Shown here one piece after another: positions 1-5,912 of a stretch of 7,618 nucleotides of DNA (its first letter is position 1; each line of letters begins with the position of its first letter). The translations under genes and the position numbers were made by a program. The DNA comes from Zetaproteobacteria bacterium (GTDB lineage: Bacteria > Pseudomonadota > Zetaproteobacteria > Mariprofundales > Mariprofundaceae): contig JAJRVG010000157.1 in assembly GCA_021545595.1 (NCBI GenBank), positions 1 through 7,618 of the forward strand, in the 5' to 3' direction. The notes under the pieces were generated by a model, which was not told the origin of the DNA, made no database searches, and worked only from the letters and a program-made list of their open reading frames with translations.

Positions 1-134
1 CCCTGATGCGCAGGCTTAATGAAGAGCTTGAGATGACGTTTCTGATTGCATCCCATGATCCGGTTGCTATGGATGCAGCACATCAGCTCTATACGATGCA
101 GGATGGTAAAATTGTGAGGCTGGATTTACGTTAA
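1..134 (+). CDS. ABC transporter ATP-binding protein, C-terminal end (partial)
   Basis: This is the last 43 codons of a gene that begins before the window; the reading frame starts at base 3 and stops at TAA 132-134. The visible peptide runs from LMRRLNEELE through TFLIASHDPVAMDAA and QDGKIVRL. It has the layout of the end of an ABC ATPase: a helix, a beta-strand, the H-loop histidine (His18 of the fragment, in ASHDP) and the closing 'DGKI' strand. The wording resembles the LolD/MacB/FtsE-type branch, which energises FtsX-like permeases rather than solute channels, but the Walker A, signature and Walker B motifs lie outside the window, so the subfamily is inference. The protein should sit on the cytoplasmic face of the inner membrane. 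The next gene begins 1 nt after its stop, so the two are probably co-transcribed and translationally coupled. Confidence 0.8.
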   Translation, partial: LMRRLNEELEMTFLIASHDPVAMDAAHQLYTMQDGKIVRLDLR

Positions 135-135
135 C

Positions 136-1254
136 GTGGCTGCCATACCTGTTCTGATTCTATTGTTGCTCTACCCTGTAGTGGCAGATGCGGTTGAAGT
201 TTCCGGGCGCTACACCAATCTTTTTTTCCATACGGAGAATCTGGCGAACCAGAAGCAGACCAGTGACTTGAACCGGCTGCGGCTCAGGGCCCAGGAGAGG
301 CTTGACCACTTCTCCTGGGAGTTTGTCTACGATCACTCCCTGCTCTACGGCGGAGTGGTCAGGGATGCTCAATACCAGGCCGCCTCCAGCCTGCCTTATC
401 CCACCTATCTGGATCTCACCGCATACATTTATCGAGGCCGCTCGCTGGACTGGAGGCATTTACTCTATCGCGGCTGGGTGCAGTATGAGCAGGATCAACT
501 TCTGCTCACTCTGGGTCGTCAACGGGTTGCATGGGGTTCAGGCCGGATATGGAACCCGACGGATCGTTTTAATCCTATTAACCCCACGGCTGTCGAGAAA
601 GATCAGAAAATCGGTGTGGATGCTCTTAACACTGCCTGGCGCTATGATGATTTTGGCAGCTTTCAAATGATTGCGACACCCGGTAGTAGTGAACATAACG
701 TCACCCGCAAGGTGGCCGGTCGCTGGCAGGATACCTTCGGCGAACTTGATGTGGCGGTCATGGGCGGCCTTTTTGGCAGTGAACAGGTGCTCGGAGTTGA
801 TTTTGCCGGAAATATCGGTGACGGTGGAGGCAGGCTTGAAGTGGTGCGGTCAACTTCCGGTCCGGATGGTGCCTATACACAACTCATGGTCGGCTACGAC
901 TACACGCTCTTTCATGCATGGCTCCCCAAAGGGCTCTATCTGGGTGTTGAATACTTCTATAATGGGGCATCTTCACAGCAGACCTCTTTAGTTCTGCAGG
1001 ACAGACTGCAGAGCTTAAGCCGTTCCCTCTGGGGTGGTATGCTGGGTTATGATTTGACCGCACTTTTGCGATTCGACTTTCTCCTGCTTGCTGATGTGAC
1101 ACGGCATAGTTTTTTCTATGCACCAAGTGTCATATGGTCGGTTACCGATAGTGTTGATCTTGCAGCAATAGTCCAGCTGACGAGAGATGGGCAGAGCGGC
1201 GAGTTTGCTTCACAAAGACCGCTCTATGTGATGCAGCTGGACTGGTACTTCTAA
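136..1254 (+). CDS. predicted outer-membrane beta-barrel (porin-like) protein
   Basis: This 372-residue protein of unknown function is probably an outer-membrane barrel. A hydrophobic leader (residues about 3-16) ends in VVADA, suggesting signal peptidase cleavage near residue 19. The mature part has alternating hydrophobic/polar strands rich in Tyr and Trp, and the chain ends in MQLDWYF, the C-terminal aromatic signature read by the BAM complex. A conspicuous block at residues 127-147 (GRQRVAWGSGRIWNPTD followed by RFNP) resembles a motif in porin-like exporters and DUF1302-like barrels; I cannot assign a family firmly. The start is GTG at 136, 1 nt after the ATPase stop. The frame is closed upstream by TGA at 115-117 and no ATG, GTG or TTG lies between, so this start is effectively forced; only a distant GAGG (116-119) is visible as ribosome site. 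Oddly, the signal peptide has no Lys or Arg in its n-region. Coupling to an ABC ATPase suggests a role in envelope transport or lipid/lipoprotein trafficking (inference). Confidence 0.75.
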   Translation: MAAIPVLILLLLYPVVADAVEVSGRYTNLFFHTENLANQKQTSDLNRLRLRAQERLDHFSWEFVYDHSLLYGGVVRDAQYQAASSLPYPTYLDLTAYIYRGRSLDWRHLLYRGWVQYEQDQLLLTLGRQRVAWGSGRIWNPTDRFNPINPTAVEKDQKIGVDALNTAWRYDDFGSFQMIATPGSSEHNVTRKVAGRWQDTFGELDVAVMGGLFGSEQVLGVDFAGNIGDGGGRLEVVRSTSGPDGAYTQLMVGYDYTLFHAWLPKGLYLGVEYFYNGASSQQTSLVLQDRLQSLSRSLWGGMLGYDLTALLRFDFLLLADVTRHSFFYAPSVIWSVTDSVDLAAIVQLTRDGQSGEFASQRPLYVMQLDWYF

Positions 1255-1261
1255 AATATAA

Positions 1262-2362
1262 TTAGTGGATGCGGTTATGCAGCTTCTGGTGGCGCTGCTT
1301 ACCATGCAGTTTAACCCACTTTTCAAAATTCCCATAGGCATTCATAAAGGACTGAAATACCGTTTTTGGCATGCTGCATACCAGACAACGGCCATCGGCA
1401 TTGATAATGGAATCAGGTGGCAGGCGAAGGTGGGAGCTGACATCACCGAACATATCTCCGGTCTCCATCGTGTGTCTGATGGTCTCCTCATTCTCTTTGT
1501 GTGCAGCGACAGCCTTACCATAGACGATAATACAGCAACGATCTTCCATCTCCCCGTCACGGGTGATAAGAGTTCCATCCATAAACTCCAGTATACGGGA
1601 TTCATCGGCAAGCCATTTTCGGTCAGCTTCCGGGAGTTCAGTCATGGCCGGATGGCTATATGACATCGAATGAATCAGCCGTGCCTGTACAATCTGCATC
1701 AGGCGTTCACCGGCCATGGGGGAGCGCTGCATCAGTTGGGAGATAGCCAGATCAGAGAACTCAAGAACAAGGGCATTGTCAGCTGCTGTTACAGTGGCTG
1801 AGCGGGGAAGCTGGTAGACACAGGCAAACTCACCAAAGAAGTGGCCGGGCTCAAGTGTACTAAGGTTAACATGGAGGCCGGTAGCGGTATCCATGTGTAC
1901 CTCCATTTTACCCTCCAGAATCAGGTAGAAGCTCCGGTTCACTTCGCCCTGCCGTACAATATCTTTCCCTTTCTTAACCTCCAGCATGCGGCCATGCTCA
2001 AGAAAATCCATACCCTCGCGGTCAGAGAGCTGGTCGATCAGCAGAAAGAGCTTTCCGGCAGCACCGGTTTCCATATCGATCGGACCATCAGCGGTAACCT
2101 GAGCCATACTTCTTAAGGCCTCAATTTCATCCCGATCCGGGTGTTCAAGCAGCCTGCATATTTCAAGGAAACCGATGGCATCACCGGCACGACCTCTGGC
2201 CAGCATGCGTCTCGCCATCACTATGGCCAGCTCACGAGCAGGCTCGACCTCACCTATACTCTGCAGCATCTGAATCAGCGGCCGGGCAATATGCAGGTCT
2301 TCAGGGAAGATCCCGTGCATTTTCCTGTATACATGAAGTAAATTTTCCTGATTTAAAGGCAT
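1262..2362 (-). CDS. protein with helical N-terminal region and two cyclic-nucleotide-binding domains
   Basis: This 366-residue soluble protein (counted from ATG 2362) lacks a signal peptide, membrane segments or a DNA-binding helix-turn-helix, so it is not a CRP/FNR transcription factor. Residues about 1-90 are helical and TPR-like (ARELAIVMARRMLARGRAGDA). Residues about 105-216 form a cNMP-binding beta-roll with a good phosphate-binding cassette: FGEFACVYQLPRSATV, with Glu178 and Arg187 in the positions that in CRP/PKA contact the ribose and cyclic phosphate. A second roll at about 243-341 has FGDVSSHLRLPPDS instead; the Arg is lost and the Glu is Asp, so it probably does not bind nucleotide. 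The frame extends to a TTG at 2389, but no ribosome site precedes it; ATG 2362 has a weak TAAAG 9 nt upstream and is preferred. The gene converges on the barrel-protein gene with a 7-nt gap and diverges from psd. A cAMP- or cGMP-sensing adaptor role is inference. Confidence 0.8.
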   Translation of the reverse strand: MPLNQENLLHVYRKMHGIFPEDLHIARPLIQMLQSIGEVEPARELAIVMARRMLARGRAGDAIGFLEICRLLEHPDRDEIEALRSMAQVTADGPIDMETGAAGKLFLLIDQLSDREGMDFLEHGRMLEVKKGKDIVRQGEVNRSFYLILEGKMEVHMDTATGLHVNLSTLEPGHFFGEFACVYQLPRSATVTAADNALVLEFSDLAISQLMQRSPMAGERLMQIVQARLIHSMSYSHPAMTELPEADRKWLADESRILEFMDGTLITRDGEMEDRCCIIVYGKAVAAHKENEETIRHTMETGDMFGDVSSHLRLPPDSIINADGRCLVCSMPKTVFQSFMNAYGNFEKWVKLHGKQRHQKLHNRIH

Positions 2363-2475
2363 ATACGTGAACTTTAGTAGATGTTTCAATATTTTAATAG
2401 TTAAAAAGCTTCAACAGGGTGGTAAGTGCGCAGTTTGCTTGGGGATTTCCTGTCAGGCATGTAGACTCTGCCACC
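2363..2475. promoter_or_regulatory. divergent AT-rich intergenic region, likely holding promoters for both flanking genes
   Basis: This spacer separates the divergent cyclic-nucleotide-binding gene (-) and psd (+). The part from 2370 to 2410 is strongly AT-rich (TTTCAATATTTTAATAG, then TTAAAAAGCTT), as expected for promoters. On the minus strand TTGAAG is followed 17 nt later by TATTGA, and a TAAAAT lies nearby; these are poor matches to sigma-70 boxes. No convincing pair is visible for psd; TTGCTT at 2437-2442 is the best -35 candidate. The assignment rests mainly on gene orientation. Confidence 0.3.
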
Positions 2476-3141
2476 ATGAGTGAAATTCAGGCAATTTCCG
2501 GCAATCCAGGAGGCAGGCTTCCATTTGCTCCTGAAGGCTGGCCCTTTATCATACCAACACTGTTGCTGCTGACAGTGTCGGTTGCACTACAGTGGTGGGT
2601 TCCATCCATCATACTGGTTCTTCTTCTGACCTTTATGCTGAATTTTTTCAGGGACCCTGAACGCCTGGCACCGGCAGGAGAAGGGCTTTTTATCTGCCCG
2701 GCTGACGGCAAGGTGATTCGTGCTGATAGTGATGCCGATGGAGGTCAAAGTGGTCTGCGTGTTGATATCTTTATGAATGTATTTGATGTACATGTGAATC
2801 GTGCCCCTATGTCGGGCCGAATCACTCACATGAAATATTTTCCCGGCAACTTTATCAATGCCAGCTTTGAACATGCCGGTGAGGAGAATGAGCGCAACCG
2901 TTTTGAGATGGAAACAGAGAGTGGAAAAATTGCTTTCACCCAGATTGCGGGTCTGGTTGCGCGGAGAATCGTCTCTTATGCGGCCGTGGGTGACCATGTT
3001 GAGGCGGGGCAGAGGATCGGCATGATCCGTTTTGGTTCACGCGTGAATTGTGAAGTTCCTGCAGGTTATGAGCTGTGTGTGAAGCTGGGGGACAAAGTCG
3101 TCGCCGGCAAAACCATCGTTGCTCGAAAGGCTGGCGGCTGA
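2476..3141 (+). CDS. psd: phosphatidylserine decarboxylase proenzyme (short form)
   Basis: This enzyme removes CO2 from phosphatidylserine to give phosphatidylethanolamine at the inner membrane. The 221-residue chain matches the short Psd type. LPFAPEGWPFI near the N-terminus is followed by hydrophobic membrane segments at about 23-58 and then FFRDPER. The family's functional residues are visible: PADG with Asp77, DVHVNR with His106, and the self-cleavage site FGSRVN, where the bond between Gly187 and Ser188 is cut to make the pyruvoyl cofactor on the small alpha subunit. The open frame reaches a GTG at 2419, but the extra 19 residues do not look like the family and neither start has a good ribosome site; ATG 2476 gives the usual N-terminus. 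The pssA frame overlaps or abuts the 3' end, so the two form an operon that makes and then decarboxylates phosphatidylserine. Confidence 0.95.
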   Translation: MSEIQAISGNPGGRLPFAPEGWPFIIPTLLLLTVSVALQWWVPSIILVLLLTFMLNFFRDPERLAPAGEGLFICPADGKVIRADSDADGGQSGLRVDIFMNVFDVHVNRAPMSGRITHMKYFPGNFINASFEHAGEENERNRFEMETESGKIAFTQIAGLVARRIVSYAAVGDHVEAGQRIGMIRFGSRVNCEVPAGYELCVKLGDKVVAGKTIVARKAGG

Positions 3142-3142
3142 A

Positions 3143-3928
3143 TTGGCACAGGCACACAAGCGTTCAGTGACCCGGCGTGGCATCTACCTGTTACCAAGCC
3201 TGTTTACCCTGATGGGTCTGTTTTCAGGGTTTTATGCCCTGATTGCTGCCGTACAGGGGCGTTATGAACTGGCTGCATGGGCTATTCTGGCTGCCGCAGT
3301 GTTTGATATGCTTGATGGCCGTGTCGCACGCCTGCTAAATGCCGAGTCTGCATTTGGTGCAGAGCTGGATTCTCTCTGTGATATGGTCTCATTTGGCCTC
3401 GCTCCGGCCGTATTGGTTTATCTGTGGGCGTTGGCGCCGCTGCAAAAAATTGGCTGGCTGGCGGCATTCCTGATCACAGCCTGTGCAGCTCTGCGGCTGG
3501 CACGTTTCAATGTCCAGCTGGCCAGTCAGGATAAACGCTATTTTCAGGGGTTACCGACACCGGCAACTGCACTGCTGCTTGCCACGGCGATTCTATTTCA
3601 TGAGCAGGGAGGGTATGAACCTGCTGCATGGTTATGGCTTGTTATTTCTGTTTTTCTGGCATGGCTGATGGTTAGCGGGGTACGTTTTCTGTCGGGGAAA
3701 GATATTGATCTTAAAAAACGACGCTCTTTTGCCCTGTTAACAGGCATGCTTCTGGCCATTGTGTTTGTGATGGCAGACCCGTACAAGATTCTGTTCGGGG
3801 TGATGTTGGTCTATTGTCTTCACGGTCCGATATTAAGTATCTGGCAACATCAGAAGGTATCCCGGTATCGTGTAGCACGGCGGTTGGCACGTCACAAACG
3901 TGACAAAGCTGAAACGAAAGAGCATTGA
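3143..3928 (+). CDS. pssA: CDP-diacylglycerol--serine O-phosphatidyltransferase
   Basis: This integral membrane enzyme joins serine to CDP-diacylglycerol to make phosphatidylserine, the substrate of the Psd encoded just upstream. The complete CDP-alcohol phosphatidyltransferase signature is present: DMLDGRVAR, then eight residues, Gly72, three residues, Asp76, three residues, Asp80. The four metal-binding aspartates are Asp55, Asp58, Asp76 and Asp80 (261-residue numbering). Hydrophobic stretches suggest seven or so membrane helices, and the C-terminal tail is strongly basic (ARRLARHKRDK). There is no ATG near the start. TTG 3143 lies 1 nt after the psd stop, with GAAAGG (3125-3130) 12 nt upstream, and would be translationally coupled; TTG 3119 would overlap psd by 23 nt and add 8 residues. 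I prefer 3143 but cannot exclude 3119. The stop codon TGA lies within the -35 box of the leucine leader promoter. Confidence 0.93.
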   Translation: MAQAHKRSVTRRGIYLLPSLFTLMGLFSGFYALIAAVQGRYELAAWAILAAAVFDMLDGRVARLLNAESAFGAELDSLCDMVSFGLAPAVLVYLWALAPLQKIGWLAAFLITACAALRLARFNVQLASQDKRYFQGLPTPATALLLATAILFHEQGGYEPAAWLWLVISVFLAWLMVSGVRFLSGKDIDLKKRRSFALLTGMLLAIVFVMADPYKILFGVMLVYCLHGPILSIWQHQKVSRYRVARRLARHKRDKAETKEH

Positions 3929-3953
3929 CCCGCGAAGCTCACAGTGATTTAAT
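3925..3953 (+). promoter_or_regulatory. sigma-70-type promoter for leuL-leuA, with extended -10
   Basis: TTGACC (3925-3930; 5 of 6 consensus bases) and TTTAAT (3948-3953; 5 of 6) are separated by exactly 17 nt. TG at 3945-3946, one base before the -10 hexamer, makes an extended -10. It sits immediately before the leucine leader peptide and attenuator. Transcription should start around 3959-3961. The -35 box contains the pssA stop codon, so the promoter begins inside the upstream gene. It was read by eye and has not been mapped. Confidence 0.65.
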
Positions 3954-3960
3954 CCGGCAC

Positions 3961-4038
3961 ATGGACAGACAAAGCAGATCATTTTTGGTTAGATGGGCGC
4001 AGTTGCTACTACTGCGGATGGGCCTGTGCGCCTGCTGA
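3961..4038 (+). CDS. leuL: leucine operon leader peptide
   Basis: This is a 25-codon reading frame, ATG 3961 to TGA 4036-4038. It contains RWAQLLLLRMG, with four consecutive Leu codons (TTG CTA CTA CTG, 4003-4014) and two further Leu codons at 3985 and 4024. A run of four Leu codons is the hallmark of leuL in enteric bacteria, where ribosome stalling on scarce leucyl-tRNA decides whether leuABCD is transcribed. The sequence outside the Leu run does not resemble E. coli leuL, as expected, since only the codons matter. The peptide lies between a good promoter and mutually exclusive hairpins ahead of leuA, which strongly supports the assignment. No Shine-Dalgarno sequence precedes the ATG, and the predicted transcription start lies at the ATG itself. 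The peptide probably has no function beyond being translated. Confidence 0.82.
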   Translation: MDRQSRSFLVRWAQLLLLRMGLCAC

Positions 4039-4090
4039 ACTGATCAGCAGCTGATACACAGGCCGTAGGATTTTCCTGCGGCTTTTTTTT
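3996..4090 (+). promoter_or_regulatory. leu transcription attenuator (pause, antiterminator and terminator hairpins)
   Basis: Three competing structures can be drawn. The 1:2 hairpin pairs 3996-4001 (GGCGCA) with 4027-4032 (TGCGCC) around the Leu codons; a smaller alternative pairs 3998-4003 with 4011-4016. The antiterminator pairs 4021-4028 (GGCCTGTG) with 4057-4064 (CACAGGCC), with a nested 7-bp stem CTGCTGA/TCAGCAG (4032-4038/4044-4050). The terminator pairs 4062-4070 with 4074-4082. The antiterminator uses 4062-4064 of the terminator 5' arm, so the two exclude each other. A ribosome stalled on 4003-4014 would mask the 1:2 5' arm and allow antitermination. A ribosome reaching the stop at 4036 would cover the antiterminator 5' arm and permit termination. 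This is classical leucine attenuation controlling leuA. Confidence 0.82.
4062..4090 (+). terminator. intrinsic terminator of the leu attenuator
   Basis: GCCGTAGGA (4062-4070) pairs with TCCTGCGGC (4074-4082), nine base pairs with one G-T wobble and a TTT loop, followed directly by eight T residues (4083-4090). It is a textbook Rho-independent terminator. It acts conditionally on transcripts from the leuL promoter and would also end read-through from psd-pssA. Confidence 0.9.
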
Positions 4091-4169
4091 GGATTTTAAA
4101 CAGCTGAACCAGCGCGTCCATGCGTTTTTTCAGCAGGCAAAGCTAAAAGCGTCGGCTTAGTTTTGCTCA

Positions 4170-4198
4170 CAATCTCAAGAATATTGTCCTTGAGATTG
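4170..4198. repeat. 10-bp perfect inverted repeat in the leuA 5' untranslated region
   Basis: CAATCTCAAG (4170-4179) and CTTGAGATTG (4189-4198) are perfect reverse complements around a 9-nt AT-rich centre. The element lies between the attenuator terminator and leuA, in a 199-nt stretch (4091-4289) with no supported gene on the plus strand. It could be an RNA hairpin or a dimeric regulator site. It has no T-run and is not a terminator. Confidence 0.55.
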
Positions 4199-4278
4199 GT
4201 GGCCCTTCCATGAGCCACACGGAGGCCTGATTTTTTCAGTGCATCCTTATTGTATTGTGTCGGGTGAAGGGTGCCCGC

Positions 4279-4283
4279 AGGAG
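4279..4283 (+). promoter_or_regulatory. ribosome binding site of leuA
   Basis: AGGAG lies 6 nt before ATG 4290. It decides the leuA start in favour of 4290 over the in-frame GTG at 4239, whose 17 extra codons do not look like the family. Confidence 0.85.
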
Positions 4284-4289
4284 TATAAG

Positions 4290-5834
4290 ATGTCGGATCG
4301 TTTGTATATTTTTGATACCACTTTGCGTGATGGGGAGCAGTCTCCAGGCTGCTCCATGAATATTGAGGAAAAGATGCGTGTTGCTCACTCTCTGGCAACA
4401 CTCGGTGTTGATATTATCGAGGCAGGATTTCCGATTGCATCACCCGGTGATTTTGAAGCCGTGCACCGGATTGCTTCAGAAGTGAAAGGTCCATGTATTG
4501 CAGGCCTGGCGCGTGCGCATCCCAAAGATATTGAACGCGCCGCTGAAGCTGTAAAGCCAGCAGGAGACCGGGCCCGCATTCATACTTTTATCGCAACCAG
4601 CCCCATTCACATGGAAGCTAAATTGCGCATGACACCTGATCAGGTGGTGGAGCGTGCAGTTGAAGCTGTAAAACAGGCAAAAAGTCTGGCACCTGAAGTG
4701 GAGTTTTCGGCTGAGGACGCAGGCCGTTCCGAGATGGACTTTTTGTGCAAGATTGTTGAGGCCACGATCGCTGCCGGGGCACGTATTATCAATATCCCTG
4801 ATACTGTGGGTTACATGACTCCGAATGAATTCGGGGCACGTATTGGTGAGTTAATGACACGTGTTCCGAACTCTGATCAGGCCATCTTCTCAGTACACTG
4901 TCATAATGATCTGGGGCTGGCCGTGGCCAACTCGTTGGCGGCGGTGGAGAACGGTGCGCGTCAGGTTGAGTGCACCATCAACGGGCTGGGTGAGCGGGCT
5001 GGCAATGCAGCATTGGAAGAGATGGTGATGATTTTGCGTACACGCTCGGATCGTTACGATATCGAAACCAGTGTCGATACAACCAAGATTGTTCCGACCT
5101 CTAAACTGGTCTCTCAGATTACCGGCATGCCGATTCAGCCGAACAAGGCGATTGTTGGAGCCAATGCATTTGCGCATGAGTCAGGCATTCATCAGGACGG
5201 CGTGCTGAAACACAAGAAGACCTATGAGATCATGACACCGGAATCGGTGGGCTGGAATACCAACCGTATGGTGCTGGGTAAGCACTCGGGTCGTGCAGCG
5301 TTGAAGTCACGTTATGAGAGTCTGGGTGTAGAAATTGATGCAGATCAGTTGAGTGCGGTGTTTGAGCGTTTCAAGGTATTGGCCGATAAAAAGAAAGATA
5401 TCTTTGATGAAGATCTGATGGTGATTTTTTCCGGAGATTCTGAAGTTGAACTGGAGCGCGTGAAACTGGTTTCCCTGCATGCAGCATCGGGCACTAAAGA
5501 TGCGCCTGTGGCTGCTGTTGAGCTGGATATTGAAGGTGAAATTCACAGGGCTACAGCTCAGGGCGATGGACCTGTGGATGCCGCCTTTCAGGCAATTAAA
5601 TCACTGGTTGAGCCCAATGGAAAGCTGTTGCTCTACTCGGTGAATGCCATCACGGCAGGCACCGATGCACAGGGTGAAGTGACTGTACGCTTGCAGGATG
5701 GTGATCGTGTTGTGAATGGCCAGGGCTCTGATACTGATATTGTTGTGGCATCGGCCAAGGCACTGATTGCTGCCTTGAATAAATTACCGAACATGCATGC
5801 AAAAGAGATCCATGCCCAGCACTCAGGTGTTTGA
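4290..5834 (+). CDS. leuA: 2-isopropylmalate synthase
   Basis: LeuA condenses acetyl-CoA with 2-oxoisovalerate to 2-isopropylmalate, the committed step of leucine synthesis in the cytoplasm. The 514-residue length is normal for the bacterial long form. The N-terminal TIM barrel carries FDTTLRDGEQSPG (Arg13, Asp14), EAGFP (45-49), HCHNDLGLA (His203, His205), NGLGERAGN ending in Asn239, and FAHESGIHQDG (294-304). Asp14, His203, His205 and Asn239 match the metal ligands known in the family. After a linker domain (about 325-390), the C-terminal part (about 391-500) with VAAVEL, GDGPVDAAF and GTDAQGEV is the allosteric domain through which leucine inhibits the enzyme. The gene is thus probably controlled twice, by feedback inhibition and by the upstream attenuator. 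It follows psd-pssA in order but has its own promoter and a 361-nt gap; no other leu gene is in the window. Confidence 0.97.
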   Translation: MSDRLYIFDTTLRDGEQSPGCSMNIEEKMRVAHSLATLGVDIIEAGFPIASPGDFEAVHRIASEVKGPCIAGLARAHPKDIERAAEAVKPAGDRARIHTFIATSPIHMEAKLRMTPDQVVERAVEAVKQAKSLAPEVEFSAEDAGRSEMDFLCKIVEATIAAGARIINIPDTVGYMTPNEFGARIGELMTRVPNSDQAIFSVHCHNDLGLAVANSLAAVENGARQVECTINGLGERAGNAALEEMVMILRTRSDRYDIETSVDTTKIVPTSKLVSQITGMPIQPNKAIVGANAFAHESGIHQDGVLKHKKTYEIMTPESVGWNTNRMVLGKHSGRAALKSRYESLGVEIDADQLSAVFERFKVLADKKKDIFDEDLMVIFSGDSEVELERVKLVSLHAASGTKDAPVAAVELDIEGEIHRATAQGDGPVDAAFQAIKSLVEPNGKLLLYSVNAITAGTDAQGEVTVRLQDGDRVVNGQGSDTDIVVASAKALIAALNKLPNMHAKEIHAQHSGV

Positions 5835-5836
5835 TT

Positions 5837-5870
5837 GATCTGCAAAAGGCAGGGCGAAGCCCTGAAGATC
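5837..5870. repeat. hairpin just after leuA
   Basis: CAGGGC (5850-5855) pairs with GCCCTG (5859-5864) around a GAA loop, and GATCT (5837-5841) can pair with AGATC (5866-5870) outside it. On the plus strand no T-run follows, so it is a poor intrinsic terminator for leuA. On the minus strand the inner stem is followed by CCTTTTG, so it might help to end accBC transcripts. Its function is uncertain. Confidence 0.4.
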
Positions 5871-5912
5871 ATGGATGGCCTGAATCAAAAGCCACCCAAG
5901 GTGAATGCCAGA

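Noticed and set aside
1255..1261. A terminator between the two convergent genes ending at 1254 and 1262.
   Set aside because: The gap is 7 AT-rich bases with no stem, so any termination signal must lie inside the coding ends; none was evident.
1265..1663. A 132-codon plus-strand frame opposite the cyclic-nucleotide-binding gene.
   Set aside because: It is antisense to a gene with clear domain motifs, and its own translation shows no recognisable features.
2363..2389. A TTG start (2389) for the cyclic-nucleotide-binding gene adding 9 residues.
   Set aside because: The sequence before it shows no ribosome site, whereas the ATG at 2362 begins just ahead of the first helix.
2419..2475. An upstream GTG start for psd adding 19 residues.
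   Set aside because: The added residues precede the normal Psd N-terminus, and no ribosome site with usable spacing is present at the GTG.
3993..4043. An alternative 16-codon leader frame (ATG 3993 to TGA 4041) overlapping leuL, ending with two Leu codons.
   Set aside because: It has no ribosome site and only two Leu codons next to the stop. The other frame has four tandem Leu codons correctly placed for the hairpins, so it explains the region better.
4239..4289. An upstream GTG start for leuA adding 17 residues.
   Set aside because: AGGAG is placed 6 nt before ATG 4290, and the 4290 start gives the family-typical short N-terminus before the FDTTLRDGEQ motif.
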